Below, one piece after another: positions 8,138-14,097 of a stretch of DNA of 64,000 bases. The position numbers and the translations under genes are program-made. The stretch's first letter is position 1. Each line of letters begins with the position of its first letter. The stretch is from positions 25,258 through 89,257 of the forward strand of contig JAEXOR010000029.1 in assembly GCA_023439185.1 (NCBI GenBank). The letters run 5' to 3'. Source of the DNA: Bacillota bacterium. Lineage in GTDB: Bacteria; Bacillota; Desulfotomaculia; Desulfotomaculales; Desulfallaceae. The notes under the pieces were generated by a model that made no database searches, was not told where the DNA came from, and saw only the letters and a list, made by a program, of their open reading frames with translations.

Positions 8138-8611
8138 TTACTTCACATCACCCCCCTGGATAACCTCGTTATAAACCACAACCAATTTTTCCGGCGCATT
8201 AAAAAACGTGTGATAAATGGCTCTCAGATTATCCTTTACCTCTATCGGAAGGTATCTCATATCAGCATCTATATCCTCCCGGACAGCCCTGTAAGCCTCG
8301 CGGAACTCCTGTTCCAACTCCTGCATTTCCTCACCGGACAGGCCATCATCGGCATACCCTTCCATCTCCGATTTCACGTGTTCATCCTCACTAACAAAAA
8401 ACTTTTCGCCATACACATCCCGCAGCCGACGTTCACGGCGCCCAATTTCCCCTTTAACGGCTTTCTCAGTTTCTTCCTTGTAGAGATCCTCAAAATACCA
8501 ATCCATTGCGTAACGCAATGTTTCACCATGATTTTTCTCCCATTTGTAATGAGCCGCCATCATCATTTCCCAAGCGTATTTCTCCAGCTCGTTTTCTAAA
8601 ATTACCTTCAT
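8138..8611 (-). CDS. Hypothetical acidic helical protein
   Basis: 157 residues from the ATG at 8611, with GGGAGGG 9 bases upstream. It is strongly charged and helical (KGEIGRRERRLRDVYGEKFF; GEEMQELEQEFREAYRAVRE), with coiled-coil potential at about 50-120. No signal peptide, membrane span or known motif. It lies between the ImmA-like protease and the XRE repressor, so it may belong to the same regulatory or maintenance block. The function is unknown. Confidence 0.65.
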   Translation of the reverse strand: MKVILENELEKYAWEMMMAAHYKWEKNHGETLRYAMDWYFEDLYKEETEKAVKGEIGRRERRLRDVYGEKFFVSEDEHVKSEMEGYADDGLSGEEMQELEQEFREAYRAVREDIDADMRYLPIEVKDNLRAIYHTFFNAPEKLVVVYNEVIQGGDVK

Positions 8612-8629
8612 GCAAAACACCCTCCCATG

Positions 8630-8815
8630 TTAGATATTAGCTGTGTTCATAAGCCCTCCAGGGCTACCCGTACGTACGTTTTCAGTATCCAACCGCTTGA
8701 ATATCTCATTGCAGCGCACCCTGTTTGAATCGGTAAAAATGTTAACAGCAACTTTAAGAACATACAAAGCTTCATCCTCTTCCGTTCCGCCGTTTTCTAA
8801 ATTCCTAAATGCCGA
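8630..8815 (-). pseudogene. Short gene relic, partly duplicated at 10529-10630
   Basis: An open stretch without a convincing start reads ALYVLKVAVNIFTDSNRV, then RCNEIFKRLDTENVR, and then changes frame relative to the second copy (SCNEIFKRLEAENVRAALEG). The nucleotide match covers about 60 bases (8659-8718 with 10553-10614). This copy appears frameshifted by a 4-base insertion (the TACG repeated in GTACGTACG). No function can be assigned. Confidence 0.4.
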
Positions 8816-8851
8816 TTAATCGTTACTTTTCTTCAATTTCGTGTTAAAATT

Positions 8852-9082
8852 TTATAATAAGTCGCTATTTTGTTGCTCGGATTCAACCAGCAGCTCACTA
8901 GCAGGGATGCCGAAAAATTGTTCAAGACGCTGGGCCACGGCCCAGGACGGATTATGATGCCCATGTTCTATTTCGCAATAAGTTGACTTGGCTAACTTCA
9001 CACATTTAGCAACTTCGACTTGCTTTAATCCCTGTTCTATTCTTGCGTTAACCAAATTGTAACGGAATCCCATATGTGCCAC
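8852..9082 (-). CDS. XRE-family repressor (leftward)
   Basis: 76 residues from GTG 9082; the ATG at 9073 is likely the true start (73 residues, GGGGGTGG 5 bases upstream). A Cro/C1 HTH fills the protein (NARIEQGLKQVEVAKCVKLA, then KSTYCEIEHGHHNP). It is divergent from a second XRE gene at 9156, with two 17-bp operators between them. This is the geometry of a lysogeny-type switch. The ImmA-like protease nearby is a candidate anti-repressor. Confidence 0.85.
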   Translation of the reverse strand: MAHMGFRYNLVNARIEQGLKQVEVAKCVKLAKSTYCEIEHGHHNPSWAVAQRLEQFFGIPASELLVESEQQNSDLL

Positions 9083-9090
9083 CCCCGCTG

Positions 9091-9107
9091 GTTCGGATAT
9101 TCCGAAC
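9091..9107. promoter_or_regulatory. XRE operator O1
   Basis: GTTCGGATATTCCGAAC: 7-bp arms GTTCGGA/TCCGAAC around TAT. It is nearly identical to O2 at 9125 and sits 18 bases upstream of the leftward repressor's ATG. Confidence 0.8.
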
Positions 9108-9124
9108 TGCTTAATCTAATTATA

Positions 9125-9141
9125 GTTCGGGTATCCCGAAC
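9125..9141. promoter_or_regulatory. XRE operator O2
   Basis: GTTCGGGTATCCCGAAC: 7-bp arms around TAT, with centre-to-centre spacing of 34 bases from O1 (about three helical turns). It lies 15 bases upstream of the rightward repressor's ATG. Confidence 0.8.
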
Positions 9142-9155
9142 TGTCAAGAGGTTTA

Positions 9156-9383
9156 ATGATGATTTCAAAAATATTTTCATACCGTTTAAAACAATTAAGA
9201 AAAAACCATAATTTAACGTTGGATCAGCTTGGCAAGGCAGTTGACTTACGCAAAAGCTCGTTAAGCGATATAGAAAACTGTAAACAGCCTATTAGCTTTG
9301 ATGCTGCTATTCGGATAGCCGACTATTTTGACGTATCCCTGGACTACCTGGTGGGCCGTAGCGACGACCCCCGTCGACACTAA
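9156..9383 (+). CDS. XRE-family repressor (rightward)
   Basis: 75 residues starting MMISKIFSYRL, with AGAGG upstream. The Cro/C1 HTH covers about 8-65 (RKNHNLTLDQLGKAVDLRKS, SSLSDIENCKQPISFDAA), and the C-terminus YLVGRSDD is the usual short XRE ending. It is divergent from the repressor at 8852 and shares the operators at 9091 and 9125. It is followed closely by a truncated copy of the coiled-coil gene. Confidence 0.85.
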   Translation: MMISKIFSYRLKQLRKNHNLTLDQLGKAVDLRKSSLSDIENCKQPISFDAAIRIADYFDVSLDYLVGRSDDPRRH

Positions 9384-9401
9384 ACCGAAAGGAGCTCCAA
9401 T

Positions 9402-9491
9402 ATGGACAACGACAAATTCCAAGAATTAGTGCTCCAACAGTTTCAGGTTACAGATCAACGGCCAAAGCCAAACATGCAAGGCACTCTCTAA
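9402..9491 (+). pseudogene. Truncated N-terminal copy of the coiled-coil gene at 24474
   Basis: MDNDKFQELVLQQFQV matches the N-terminus of the intact protein (MDNDKFQDLVLQQFQV). The upstream TAAACCGAAAGGAG and AATATG sequence is also shared with 24421-24444. After about 16 codons the match stops and the frame runs into an unrelated repeat (also at 10880), ending at TAA 9489-9491. A 29-residue peptide could be translated, but the sequence looks like a recombination scar. Confidence 0.7.
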
Positions 9492-9540
9492 CCGGACCCC
9501 ATAAACATCCCCCAAAGCCGCGCTCTGCCGAGTACCCACG
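9464..9540. repeat. Dispersed direct repeat, copy 1
   Basis: A stretch including CCGGACCCCATAAACATCCC recurs at about 10880-10950 with several mismatches. It is non-coding here. Copy 1 interrupts the truncated coiled-coil gene. An imperfect parS-like site (TATTCCACATGGAATA, 9567-9582) follows. Confidence 0.6.
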
Positions 9541-9633
9541 TTTGCCCCTTCGCTACACCAAGCAAATATTCCACATGGAATAATTCAAACCGGTGACCGC
9601 TGCTAAGCTGTGCACCTGGGCCATCCTTTGGGC

Positions 9634-9698
9634 CGCAACTGTCGCATAATGCATACCTTTTTTTCCGTTCCCGTAGTCTGTTTGCATCATCCTTCGGG
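9634..9698. repeat. 65-bp inverted repeat, left arm
   Basis: It matches the reverse complement of 10393-10457 at 61 of 65 positions by my alignment. The two arms enclose about 700 bases that hold the ribbon-helix-helix gene, a small hydrophobic ORF and a strong terminator. The segment could in principle invert or be mobile as a unit. Confidence 0.7.
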
Positions 9699-9765
9699 TG
9701 CAAAACCAAGTCACCATTACAACCAGCCTTCAAAACGCCTTAAAAATAAAAGGCGCTCCCATATA

Positions 9766-10137
9766 TTAAACCTCCGGATCGTTACGGTCTTTCAAATAGG
9801 CGTATGCTTTCTTACGGCCTTTCTCATATATCTCCACACAATCATGTTTCCCCAGATCCTCAAGAGTCTGGACAAGCATGAACATTGCAGTAGCACTTGC
9901 TATACCAGTTTTGGCGTTTAATTTGGCTAAGCGGTTCTCCAGCGGTTTTATCTCGTTCCTGGTAACCTCCCTGATAGACCTTCTAATAACATCCAGCGAT
10001 GATATCGCTGCTTCAGATGCTATAGCTTCAGCAATGAACCTTCTGATAATCACCGCAACAGGTTCACCTCTTTCCTCAGACAATAGCTTTAATTTCCTGG
10101 ATGTTTCATCATCCAATCTCAAATGGATCTCTCTCAT
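9766..10137 (-). CDS. Ribbon-helix-helix DNA-binding protein
   Basis: 123 residues. The N-terminus MREIHLRLDDETSRKLKLLS and the following EERGEPVAVIIRRFIAEA form the RHH (CopG/Arc-like) fold. The remainder is helical, with a hydrophobic segment at about 77-92 (TGIASATAMFMLVQTL). GGGAGG lies 10 bases before the ATG. Such proteins commonly regulate replication or transfer genes of plasmids and integrative elements. It is preceded by a short hydrophobic ORF that ends within its ribosome-site region. Confidence 0.75.
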   Translation of the reverse strand: MREIHLRLDDETSRKLKLLSEERGEPVAVIIRRFIAEAIASEAAISSLDVIRRSIREVTRNEIKPLENRLAKLNAKTGIASATAMFMLVQTLEDLGKHDCVEIYEKGRKKAYAYLKDRNDPEV

Positions 10138-10143
10138 AAAACA

Positions 10144-10272
10144 TCAACCTCCCTTCAAAAGTCCCTCTAAAATACCAGTGAATGCAAGTGAAACAGCAAT
10201 AAACAATCCCGCCAAAGGGATATAAAATATTGAATAGGGATATGTTCCAACGTGCAGAAATCCTTTAATCAC
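10144..10272 (-). CDS. Possible 42-residue membrane peptide
   Basis: From a GTG at 10272 the frame reads VIKGFLHVGTYPYSIFYIPL and continues with a hydrophobic stretch to a TGA at 10144, one membrane span in all. It ends 6 bases before the ribbon-helix-helix ATG, which suggests coupling. The start lies inside a perfect hairpin (AATCACCGGC with GCCGGTGATT) and has no clear ribosome site, so the real start is uncertain. Confidence 0.35.
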   Translation of the reverse strand: MIKGFLHVGTYPYSIFYIPLAGLFIAVSLAFTGILEGLLKGG

Positions 10273-10323
10273 CGGCCCTGCCGGTGATTTGTTAACCGGG
10301 GCGGGACGCCCCCTTATCCTGCC

Positions 10324-10357
10324 TTAAAAAATCGGAGCCAAGTCTCCGATTTTTTAA
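10324..10357. terminator. Strong bidirectional terminator
   Basis: TTAAAAAATCGGAG (10324-10337) pairs perfectly with CTCCGATTTTTTAA (10344-10357) around CCAAGT. It separates the ribbon-helix-helix gene from the repeat-rich region to its right. Confidence 0.85.
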
Positions 10358-10392
10358 GGAGCTCTTGCCCACCCAGCTGCGCAATAGTTAGC

Positions 10393-10457
10393 CCCGAAGG
10401 ACGATGCAAACAGACTACGGGACCGGGAAAAAAGGTATGCATTATGTGACAGTTGCG
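10393..10457. repeat. 65-bp inverted repeat, right arm
   Basis: Reverse complement of 9634-9698 with four mismatches. It begins at CCCGAAGGACGATGCAAACA and ends AGTTGCG. Confidence 0.7.
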
Positions 10458-10528
10458 CTTGAATTAAATAACTGGTAAGTTTGCCCGACTATATTCCCCC
10501 AAGCAGGCTCAGACAAACGTTTTGTGTA

Positions 10529-10630
10529 TCAATATCCATATCTTGCTGTTAGCCCCTCCAGGGCTGCCCGTACGTTTTCAGCCTCCAACCGCTTGAATAT
10601 CTCGTTGCAGCTCACCGCCTCTTTTTTCAA
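10529..10630 (-). CDS. Possible 33-residue ORF, related to the relic at 8630
   Basis: A TTG at 10630 opens a frame reading LKKEAVSCNEIFKRLEAENV and ending at TGA 10529. AGGTGG lies just upstream. It shares about 60 bases with 8659-8718. It may be a fragment of a larger lost gene and is reported mainly as a repeat pair. Confidence 0.3.
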   Translation of the reverse strand: MKKEAVSCNEIFKRLEAENVRAALEGLTARYGY

Positions 10631-10657
10631 ACCACCTGTTGGGAGCAGAAGCCCGGA

Positions 10658-11110
10658 GGGGGTTTGGGGGGGGAAACCCCCCAAGGTTTAATTTAATCAA
10701 ATGAAAAAATTTTTCCGCCTTGACATGGAAAATAAAATTTATAAAATTGAGCAGGCGATGTGATAGACATTTTCTTTAACCTGTCGGTCACATCGCCCAT
10801 AATTGGCTAATAAATTTTATTTTTTATGTCAAGGATGAAGGAAAAAATTTTTCATTCAAATTTTTCTTTTTTCAACCCCAAAGCAAGACATGCAAGGGCA
10901 CTCTCCGACCGGACCCCATAAACATCCCCCAGAGCACGGTTGGAGTGTGCCTCCCCCGGGACGAGCCTGACGGTCTTAGACCCCAAAAAAAACCACAAAG
11001 CAAGACGGTCAGGCGGCCTTCCTACCCCAGACAAGGATGCTCCAGGTGCACGACTTGACAAACGAGCACTGGAAAGATCCCCAGCCGGCACCTTAAAAAT
11101 TTGATAAATA
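10658..11110. other. Gene-poor repeat region beside the replication genes
   Basis: No convincing gene. It contains a G-run/C-run hairpin (TTGGGGGG with CCCCCCAA, about 10665-10685), the long imperfect hairpin at 10696-10862, and the second copy of a dispersed repeat at about 10880-10950. A frame of 79 codons on the minus strand here lies across these repeats and has no ribosome site or known motif. Confidence 0.6.
10696..10862. repeat. Long imperfect inverted repeat, about 70-bp arms
   Basis: Left arm about 10696-10763 and right arm 10788-10862 are inverted copies separated by 24 bases. Matching blocks are GAAAAA..TTTTTCC, CCTTGACAT, AAAATAAAATTTAT and GGCGATGTGA against their complements, with some unpaired bases. 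It would fold into one large hairpin. It may be a MITE or a single-strand or accessory replication origin of the element. Confidence 0.7.
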
Positions 11111-11115
11111 ATTAC

Positions 11116-11326
11116 TGTGCCACACCCCTAGTCATTGGCACTGTAGCCTTGAACGCCTTATTTCTCGATTTTGTGCCATACAGAGATTGGCATGGCACAA
11201 AATAATTAAAGAATTGCCTTTATGCCAGATATATCACTTCTCAGGCCGTGGCACAGTACCTGTGCCACAAAACCGAATACTATTACCTTGAAACATAGGA
11301 GTAGCCTTGCATGAAGGTGTGGCACA
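11116..11326. other. Iteron-like array of TGTGGCACA motifs (candidate origin)
   Basis: Six occurrences of TGTGGCACA or its complement, exact or with one or two mismatches: 11116-11124, 11172-11180, 11191-11199, 11247-11255, 11261-11269 and 11318-11326. Two pairs form inverted repeats: ATTTTGTGCCAT (11168-11179) with ATGGCACAAAAT (11192-11203), and GTGGCACAG with CTGTGCCAC (11248-11268). The array sits directly beside the replication-type HTH gene ending at 11350. Repeated short motifs beside a replication gene are typical of an iteron origin. Confidence 0.6.
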
Positions 11327-11329
11327 GAA

Positions 11330-11347
11330 TTATTCCACGTGGAATAA
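11330..11347. promoter_or_regulatory. parS-like palindrome
   Basis: TTATTCCACGTGGAATAA is a perfect 18-bp palindrome whose core TTCCACGTGGAA resembles ParB-binding parS sites (chromosomal consensus TGTTTCACGTGAAACA). It abuts the iteron-like array. A weaker copy (TATTCCACATGGAATA) lies at 9567-9582. No parA/parB gene is in the element, so binding by the host ParB (Spo0J) would be required. Confidence 0.5.
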
Positions 11348-11349
11348 CA

Positions 11350-12216
11350 CTAATTTATATACAGACTTTTCATCAACTCCCGTCTTTTTTTCCTGATTTC
11401 ATCCCTTTGTTCCGGCGAAAACCATTCAAGATCATCATACTTTTTCCCATGCACCGCACGGCCGGGACCCGCTCGGGAGGTTCTCTTATTGCTGCTATGC
11501 TGCCGGTTTGATCTCACTGGCATATGGACATAGTTATCACGTAGCGCGCAAAAAAGAAACCCGGGCAAATTCCTTATTTGCCCGGTGATGGCGCCAATCA
11601 ATTCAATTTTTTCAACAATACGCTCCGGCGGATATTCCTTTAACAGCCGGGCGGCAAACCCACCCGGCAGGCCGGTGTTGCATTTGCTTCTGGCCACCTC
11701 CTGGATCTCTTGAACGATTTCAATGTCATCGGCTTTAGGTTTCGGATCAGGTTCCGGGCCCGGGCTTTCAACCACCTCCTTTTCTTGCCTAGAATTTCTA
11801 TCCTCCTGGTGATCAACAACATTTTGATCTGAGTCTTCTTTGTACGACAAATATGTCGCATCCGGACACGACATATCTGTCGTATCCGGAATTTTCAAGC
11901 GTTCCACCTTTTTAACGTCCCTGATGTAATATATGTTGGTCTGATTTTGCCCTCGGCACCGCCAGGTGATCAGACCATACTCTTTTAGCTCCACCAGATA
12001 CCTTTGCACCTGTCTTACGCTGATGCTTGCGGCAGCGGCCAAACGCTCCTGGCCCGGGAAACACTCATCATCCTGCCAGGCGAACATCAATAGCAGCCCG
12101 TAAATCATCTTTGCCCCAATACTCAATCCAGTGGCCACCATAACGGCATTTGGTACGCAAGTATAGCCGTTTTTTTGCTTCTGGTCCTCCAGGATTAACG
12201 TTTTGTCCCGCATCAT
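11350..12216 (-). CDS. Replication-initiator-like HTH protein
   Basis: 288 residues. A winged-helix domain (about 15-100: NGYTCVPNAVMVATGLSIG, later RLAAAASISVRQVQRYLVEL) is followed by a Pro/Glu-rich linker (about 130-170) and a second helical region. The C-terminus is basic. This arrangement is seen in Firmicute plasmid and integrative-element replication proteins (RepA-N/DnaD-like HTH). The ATG overlaps the stop of the upstream paralogue (ATGA), so the two are co-translated. The gene ends three bases before the parS-like site and beside the iteron-like array, supporting a replication role. The exact family is uncertain. Confidence 0.75.
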   Translation of the reverse strand: MMRDKTLILEDQKQKNGYTCVPNAVMVATGLSIGAKMIYGLLLMFAWQDDECFPGQERLAAAASISVRQVQRYLVELKEYGLITWRCRGQNQTNIYYIRDVKKVERLKIPDTTDMSCPDATYLSYKEDSDQNVVDHQEDRNSRQEKEVVESPGPEPDPKPKADDIEIVQEIQEVARSKCNTGLPGGFAARLLKEYPPERIVEKIELIGAITGQIRNLPGFLFCALRDNYVHMPVRSNRQHSSNKRTSRAGPGRAVHGKKYDDLEWFSPEQRDEIRKKRRELMKSLYIN

Positions 12217-12464
12217 ACTGCCTCGCGGACTAACCTATGCTGCCGTAACTCGGCAACGCATCGGCGGATCTTTTCAATATCGCTACCGGTCATTTCCGCC
12301 AGAACACCCTCGGTTATGTTTGCATTCCGCCATGATAGCATTAGAAATATCGAAAATAAGGCTTTGGCTTCAAGGGAAAGGACCAGGGACTTAAGCACTG
12401 CGTTTGGGACGGCTGTCATTCCATCCCTCATTGTGGGATCAAGAAATACAAGTGTTTTTTCCAT
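12213..12464 (-). CDS. Short HTH paralogue of the replication-type protein
   Basis: 83 residues from the ATG at 12464 (GGAGG 9 bases upstream); an extended frame to 12587 lacks a ribosome site. It aligns with the N-terminal winged helix of the next gene: DGMTAVPNAVLKSLVLSLEA and KALFSIFLMLSWRN against NGYTCVPNAVMV and MIYGLLLMFAWQ. It lacks any further domain and overlaps the downstream gene by ATGA. It may be a regulator or a partner subunit in replication. It lies next to the tRNA-proximal end of the element. Confidence 0.75.
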   Translation of the reverse strand: MEKTLVFLDPTMRDGMTAVPNAVLKSLVLSLEAKALFSIFLMLSWRNANITEGVLAEMTGSDIEKIRRCVAELRQHRLVREAV

Positions 12465-12634
12465 ATCATTAAACCTCCCGGTAATAGCAAATCCATTAAT
12501 AAAAAGACAACCCGGTAAAAACAGGGCTGTCTTTTCTGCCTGACTTTCTGCCTGACTAATTGCCTGAATAGTTGCGGAAACCCGCATAAATTAAGGGTTC
12601 CATACGGAACTAAATTAAAGCATCCTGAAAAACA

Positions 12635-12679
12635 AAAATACCTGCGAAACCTTGTATATAACGGCTTCGCAGGTATTTT
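12635..12679. terminator. Terminator carried by the element for tRNA-Val
   Basis: AAAATACCTGCGAA (12635-12648) pairs with TTCGCAGGTATTTT (12666-12679) around 17 bases. It lies immediately 3' of the tRNA on the minus strand. It replaces the original terminator now stranded at 1025-1062. Confidence 0.8.
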
Positions 12680-12705
12680 ACTGGTGGGTGCAGTAGGAAT
12701 TGAAC
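12675..12705. repeat. Right attachment-site repeat (within functional tRNA-Val)
   Basis: 31 bases identical to 1058-1088. It covers the CCA end, acceptor 3' strand and part of the T arm of tRNA-Val plus seven bases of flank. Confidence 0.9.
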
Positions 12706-12756
12706 CTACGGCCCCTTCCGCGTCAAGGAAGTGCTCTCCCCCTGAGCTATGCACCC
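12682..12756 (-). tRNA. tRNA-Val (anticodon GAC)
   Basis: 75 bases with encoded CCA. Acceptor stem GGGTGCA/TGCACCC, anticodon stem CTTCC/GGAAG around TTGACGC (anticodon GAC, reading GUC/GUU), and T arm with GGTTCAATTCC. Its 3' end is the integration site of the 11.6-kb element to the left, and the element restores the sequence exactly. Confidence 0.95.
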
Positions 12757-12828
12757 GAATCTATCTTTCATTTGCTGCAAAAATCATTATGCCCTATGAC
12801 ACCTAAAAAGTCAAGTGGCAGATCCGGG

Positions 12829-14058
12829 TTATTTGGAGAGCCAGAACATCAACCGGCCAAACAGGTTTTCCGGCTGTACTTCTTTTACAGCCACCAGCGG
12901 CACTTTGGTTAACGGATACCCCTGCACCGTGAATTCGGCATGACCCACCAACTGTCCCTCCCGGACCGGTGCTTTCAAATTCTCATCCAGCTTCACCTTA
13001 AGCTGAATATTTTGGAATTGATCGCGGGCTATGTTCACCCGTACCGGGTCCGCGACGGTGGCAGTAACAAATGATTCCATCCCCTCCCGGACCTTTACCC
13101 GAGCCATTTCGCCTCCGGCTGGGAATATCACCATCGGACGCACTTCGTTAAAACCATACTCCAGCAGCTTAATCGACTCTTCGTAACGGTCTTTGGCATG
13201 CAGCACCACCGAAATTAGTCTGCGGTCACCCCTGGTGGCGGAGGCTATCAAACAATTGCCCGCCCGGGGCGTGCTGCCGGTTTTCACACCGTCGGCGCCC
13301 GGCATCAATTGTTCATCTCTAAGTAGCCGGTTGGTGTTGGCAATTTCCTTTTCCCGTTCCGGGGGATTAATCCACTTGACCGTTGTCCCCTTAATCCGCA
13401 CCAGCGAGTTAATTCGGGGGTTTTCCAGGGCGTAACGAGCAATCAGGCCCAGATCGTAGGCCGTGGTATAGTGCCCGGGGTCATAGTACCCGTTGGTATT
13501 GGCATACCGGGTATCCCGGGCGCCGATGGCGAAGGCTTTTCTGTTCATCAAGTAAAGGAACGCCTCTTCGCTGCCCGCCACGTGTTCAGCGATGGCCACC
13601 GTGGAATCGTTGGCGGAGGTAATAAGGGCCGCCTTCATTAGGTTGCCCATGGTAATCCGGTCGCCTTCGTCCAGGCGAATGGTTGAACCCATCGAAATGT
13701 TGGCCGCCTTTTTACTGACCACCGCCACTTCTCCGGGTTTGGAATTCTCCACCGCTATGATGGCGGTCATCAGCTTGGTCAGGCTGGCCGGCAAATTGCG
13801 CCGGTCAGCGTTGTACGCATAGTAAACCTGCCCGGTACGCGCGTCCATTAATAACGCGGCATAGGCGTCCACACGCATTTCATCCGCCCTGGCAACAGTG
13901 CCGCCCATGCTGCACAGTGCCGCGCACACAAGCACACTGATGATTACCCGCCGTATTACAAGTCCCAAGGCCGTCCACCCTCTCTGGAAATATTTCCATA
14001 TTAATAAAACCCAAACTCTGGACATACAACCATTAACACGCAAATAACTATAAAACAA
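12829..14058 (-). CDS. D-alanyl-D-alanine carboxypeptidase (PBP5/DacF family)
   Basis: The active-site motifs of S11 peptidases are all present: SLTK (nucleophile Ser), SAND and KTG (GVKTGSTPRAG). A C-terminal beta-rich PBP5 domain follows and the protein ends with an amphipathic helix (ENLFGRLMFWLSK) for membrane attachment. A signal-like segment (VIRRVIISVLVCAALCSMGG) suggests that translation starts at the TTG at 13968 (379 residues), preceded by AGAGGG, rather than at the first in-frame codon. It trims stem peptides of peptidoglycan outside the membrane. It is divergent from the deacetylase gene at 14098. Confidence 0.92.
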   Translation of the reverse strand: MFYSYLRVNGCMSRVWVLLIWKYFQRGWTALGLVIRRVIISVLVCAALCSMGGTVARADEMRVDAYAALLMDARTGQVYYAYNADRRNLPASLTKLMTAIIAVENSKPGEVAVVSKKAANISMGSTIRLDEGDRITMGNLMKAALITSANDSTVAIAEHVAGSEEAFLYLMNRKAFAIGARDTRYANTNGYYDPGHYTTAYDLGLIARYALENPRINSLVRIKGTTVKWINPPEREKEIANTNRLLRDEQLMPGADGVKTGSTPRAGNCLIASATRGDRRLISVVLHAKDRYEESIKLLEYGFNEVRPMVIFPAGGEMARVKVREGMESFVTATVADPVRVNIARDQFQNIQLKVKLDENLKAPVREGQLVGHAEFTVQGYPLTKVPLVAVKEVQPENLFGRLMFWLSK

Positions 14059-14097
14059 TGAAAATAATTCAAAGGGTTATTAAAGAGGTGAAAAATT

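Larger units (their letters stand above)
1058..12705. mobile_element. 11.6-kb integrative element in tRNA-Val(GAC)
   Basis: The segment is bounded by 31-bp direct repeats of the tRNA-Val 3' end. A tyrosine integrase gene lies directly inside the left repeat, with an excisionase-like gene upstream of it. Contents are typical of mobile DNA: HicAB, divergent XRE repressors, an ImmA-like protease, and replication-type HTH proteins beside iteron-like repeats. No relaxase, coupling protein, mating-pair or phage structural gene is visible. It is best described as a small replicating integrative or mobilizable element, or the remnant of one. Several decayed gene fragments and repeats (8630-8815, 9402-9765, 10393-11100) suggest erosion. 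Confidence 0.85.

Noticed and set aside
8048..8599. 183-codon plus-strand frame opposite the hypothetical gene at 8138
   Set aside because: The minus-strand gene has a good ribosome site and protein-like charge pattern; the plus frame reads as its antisense.
9488..9733. 81-codon frame on the minus strand, and a similar 79-codon frame at 10852-11091
   Set aside because: Both run across dispersed repeats and use different frames through the shared repeat. Neither has a ribosome site or a known motif.
12465..12754. Upstream extension of the short HTH gene and another frame overlapping tRNA-Val
   Set aside because: They cross the attachment repeat, terminator and tRNA; the ATG at 12464 has the proper ribosome site.
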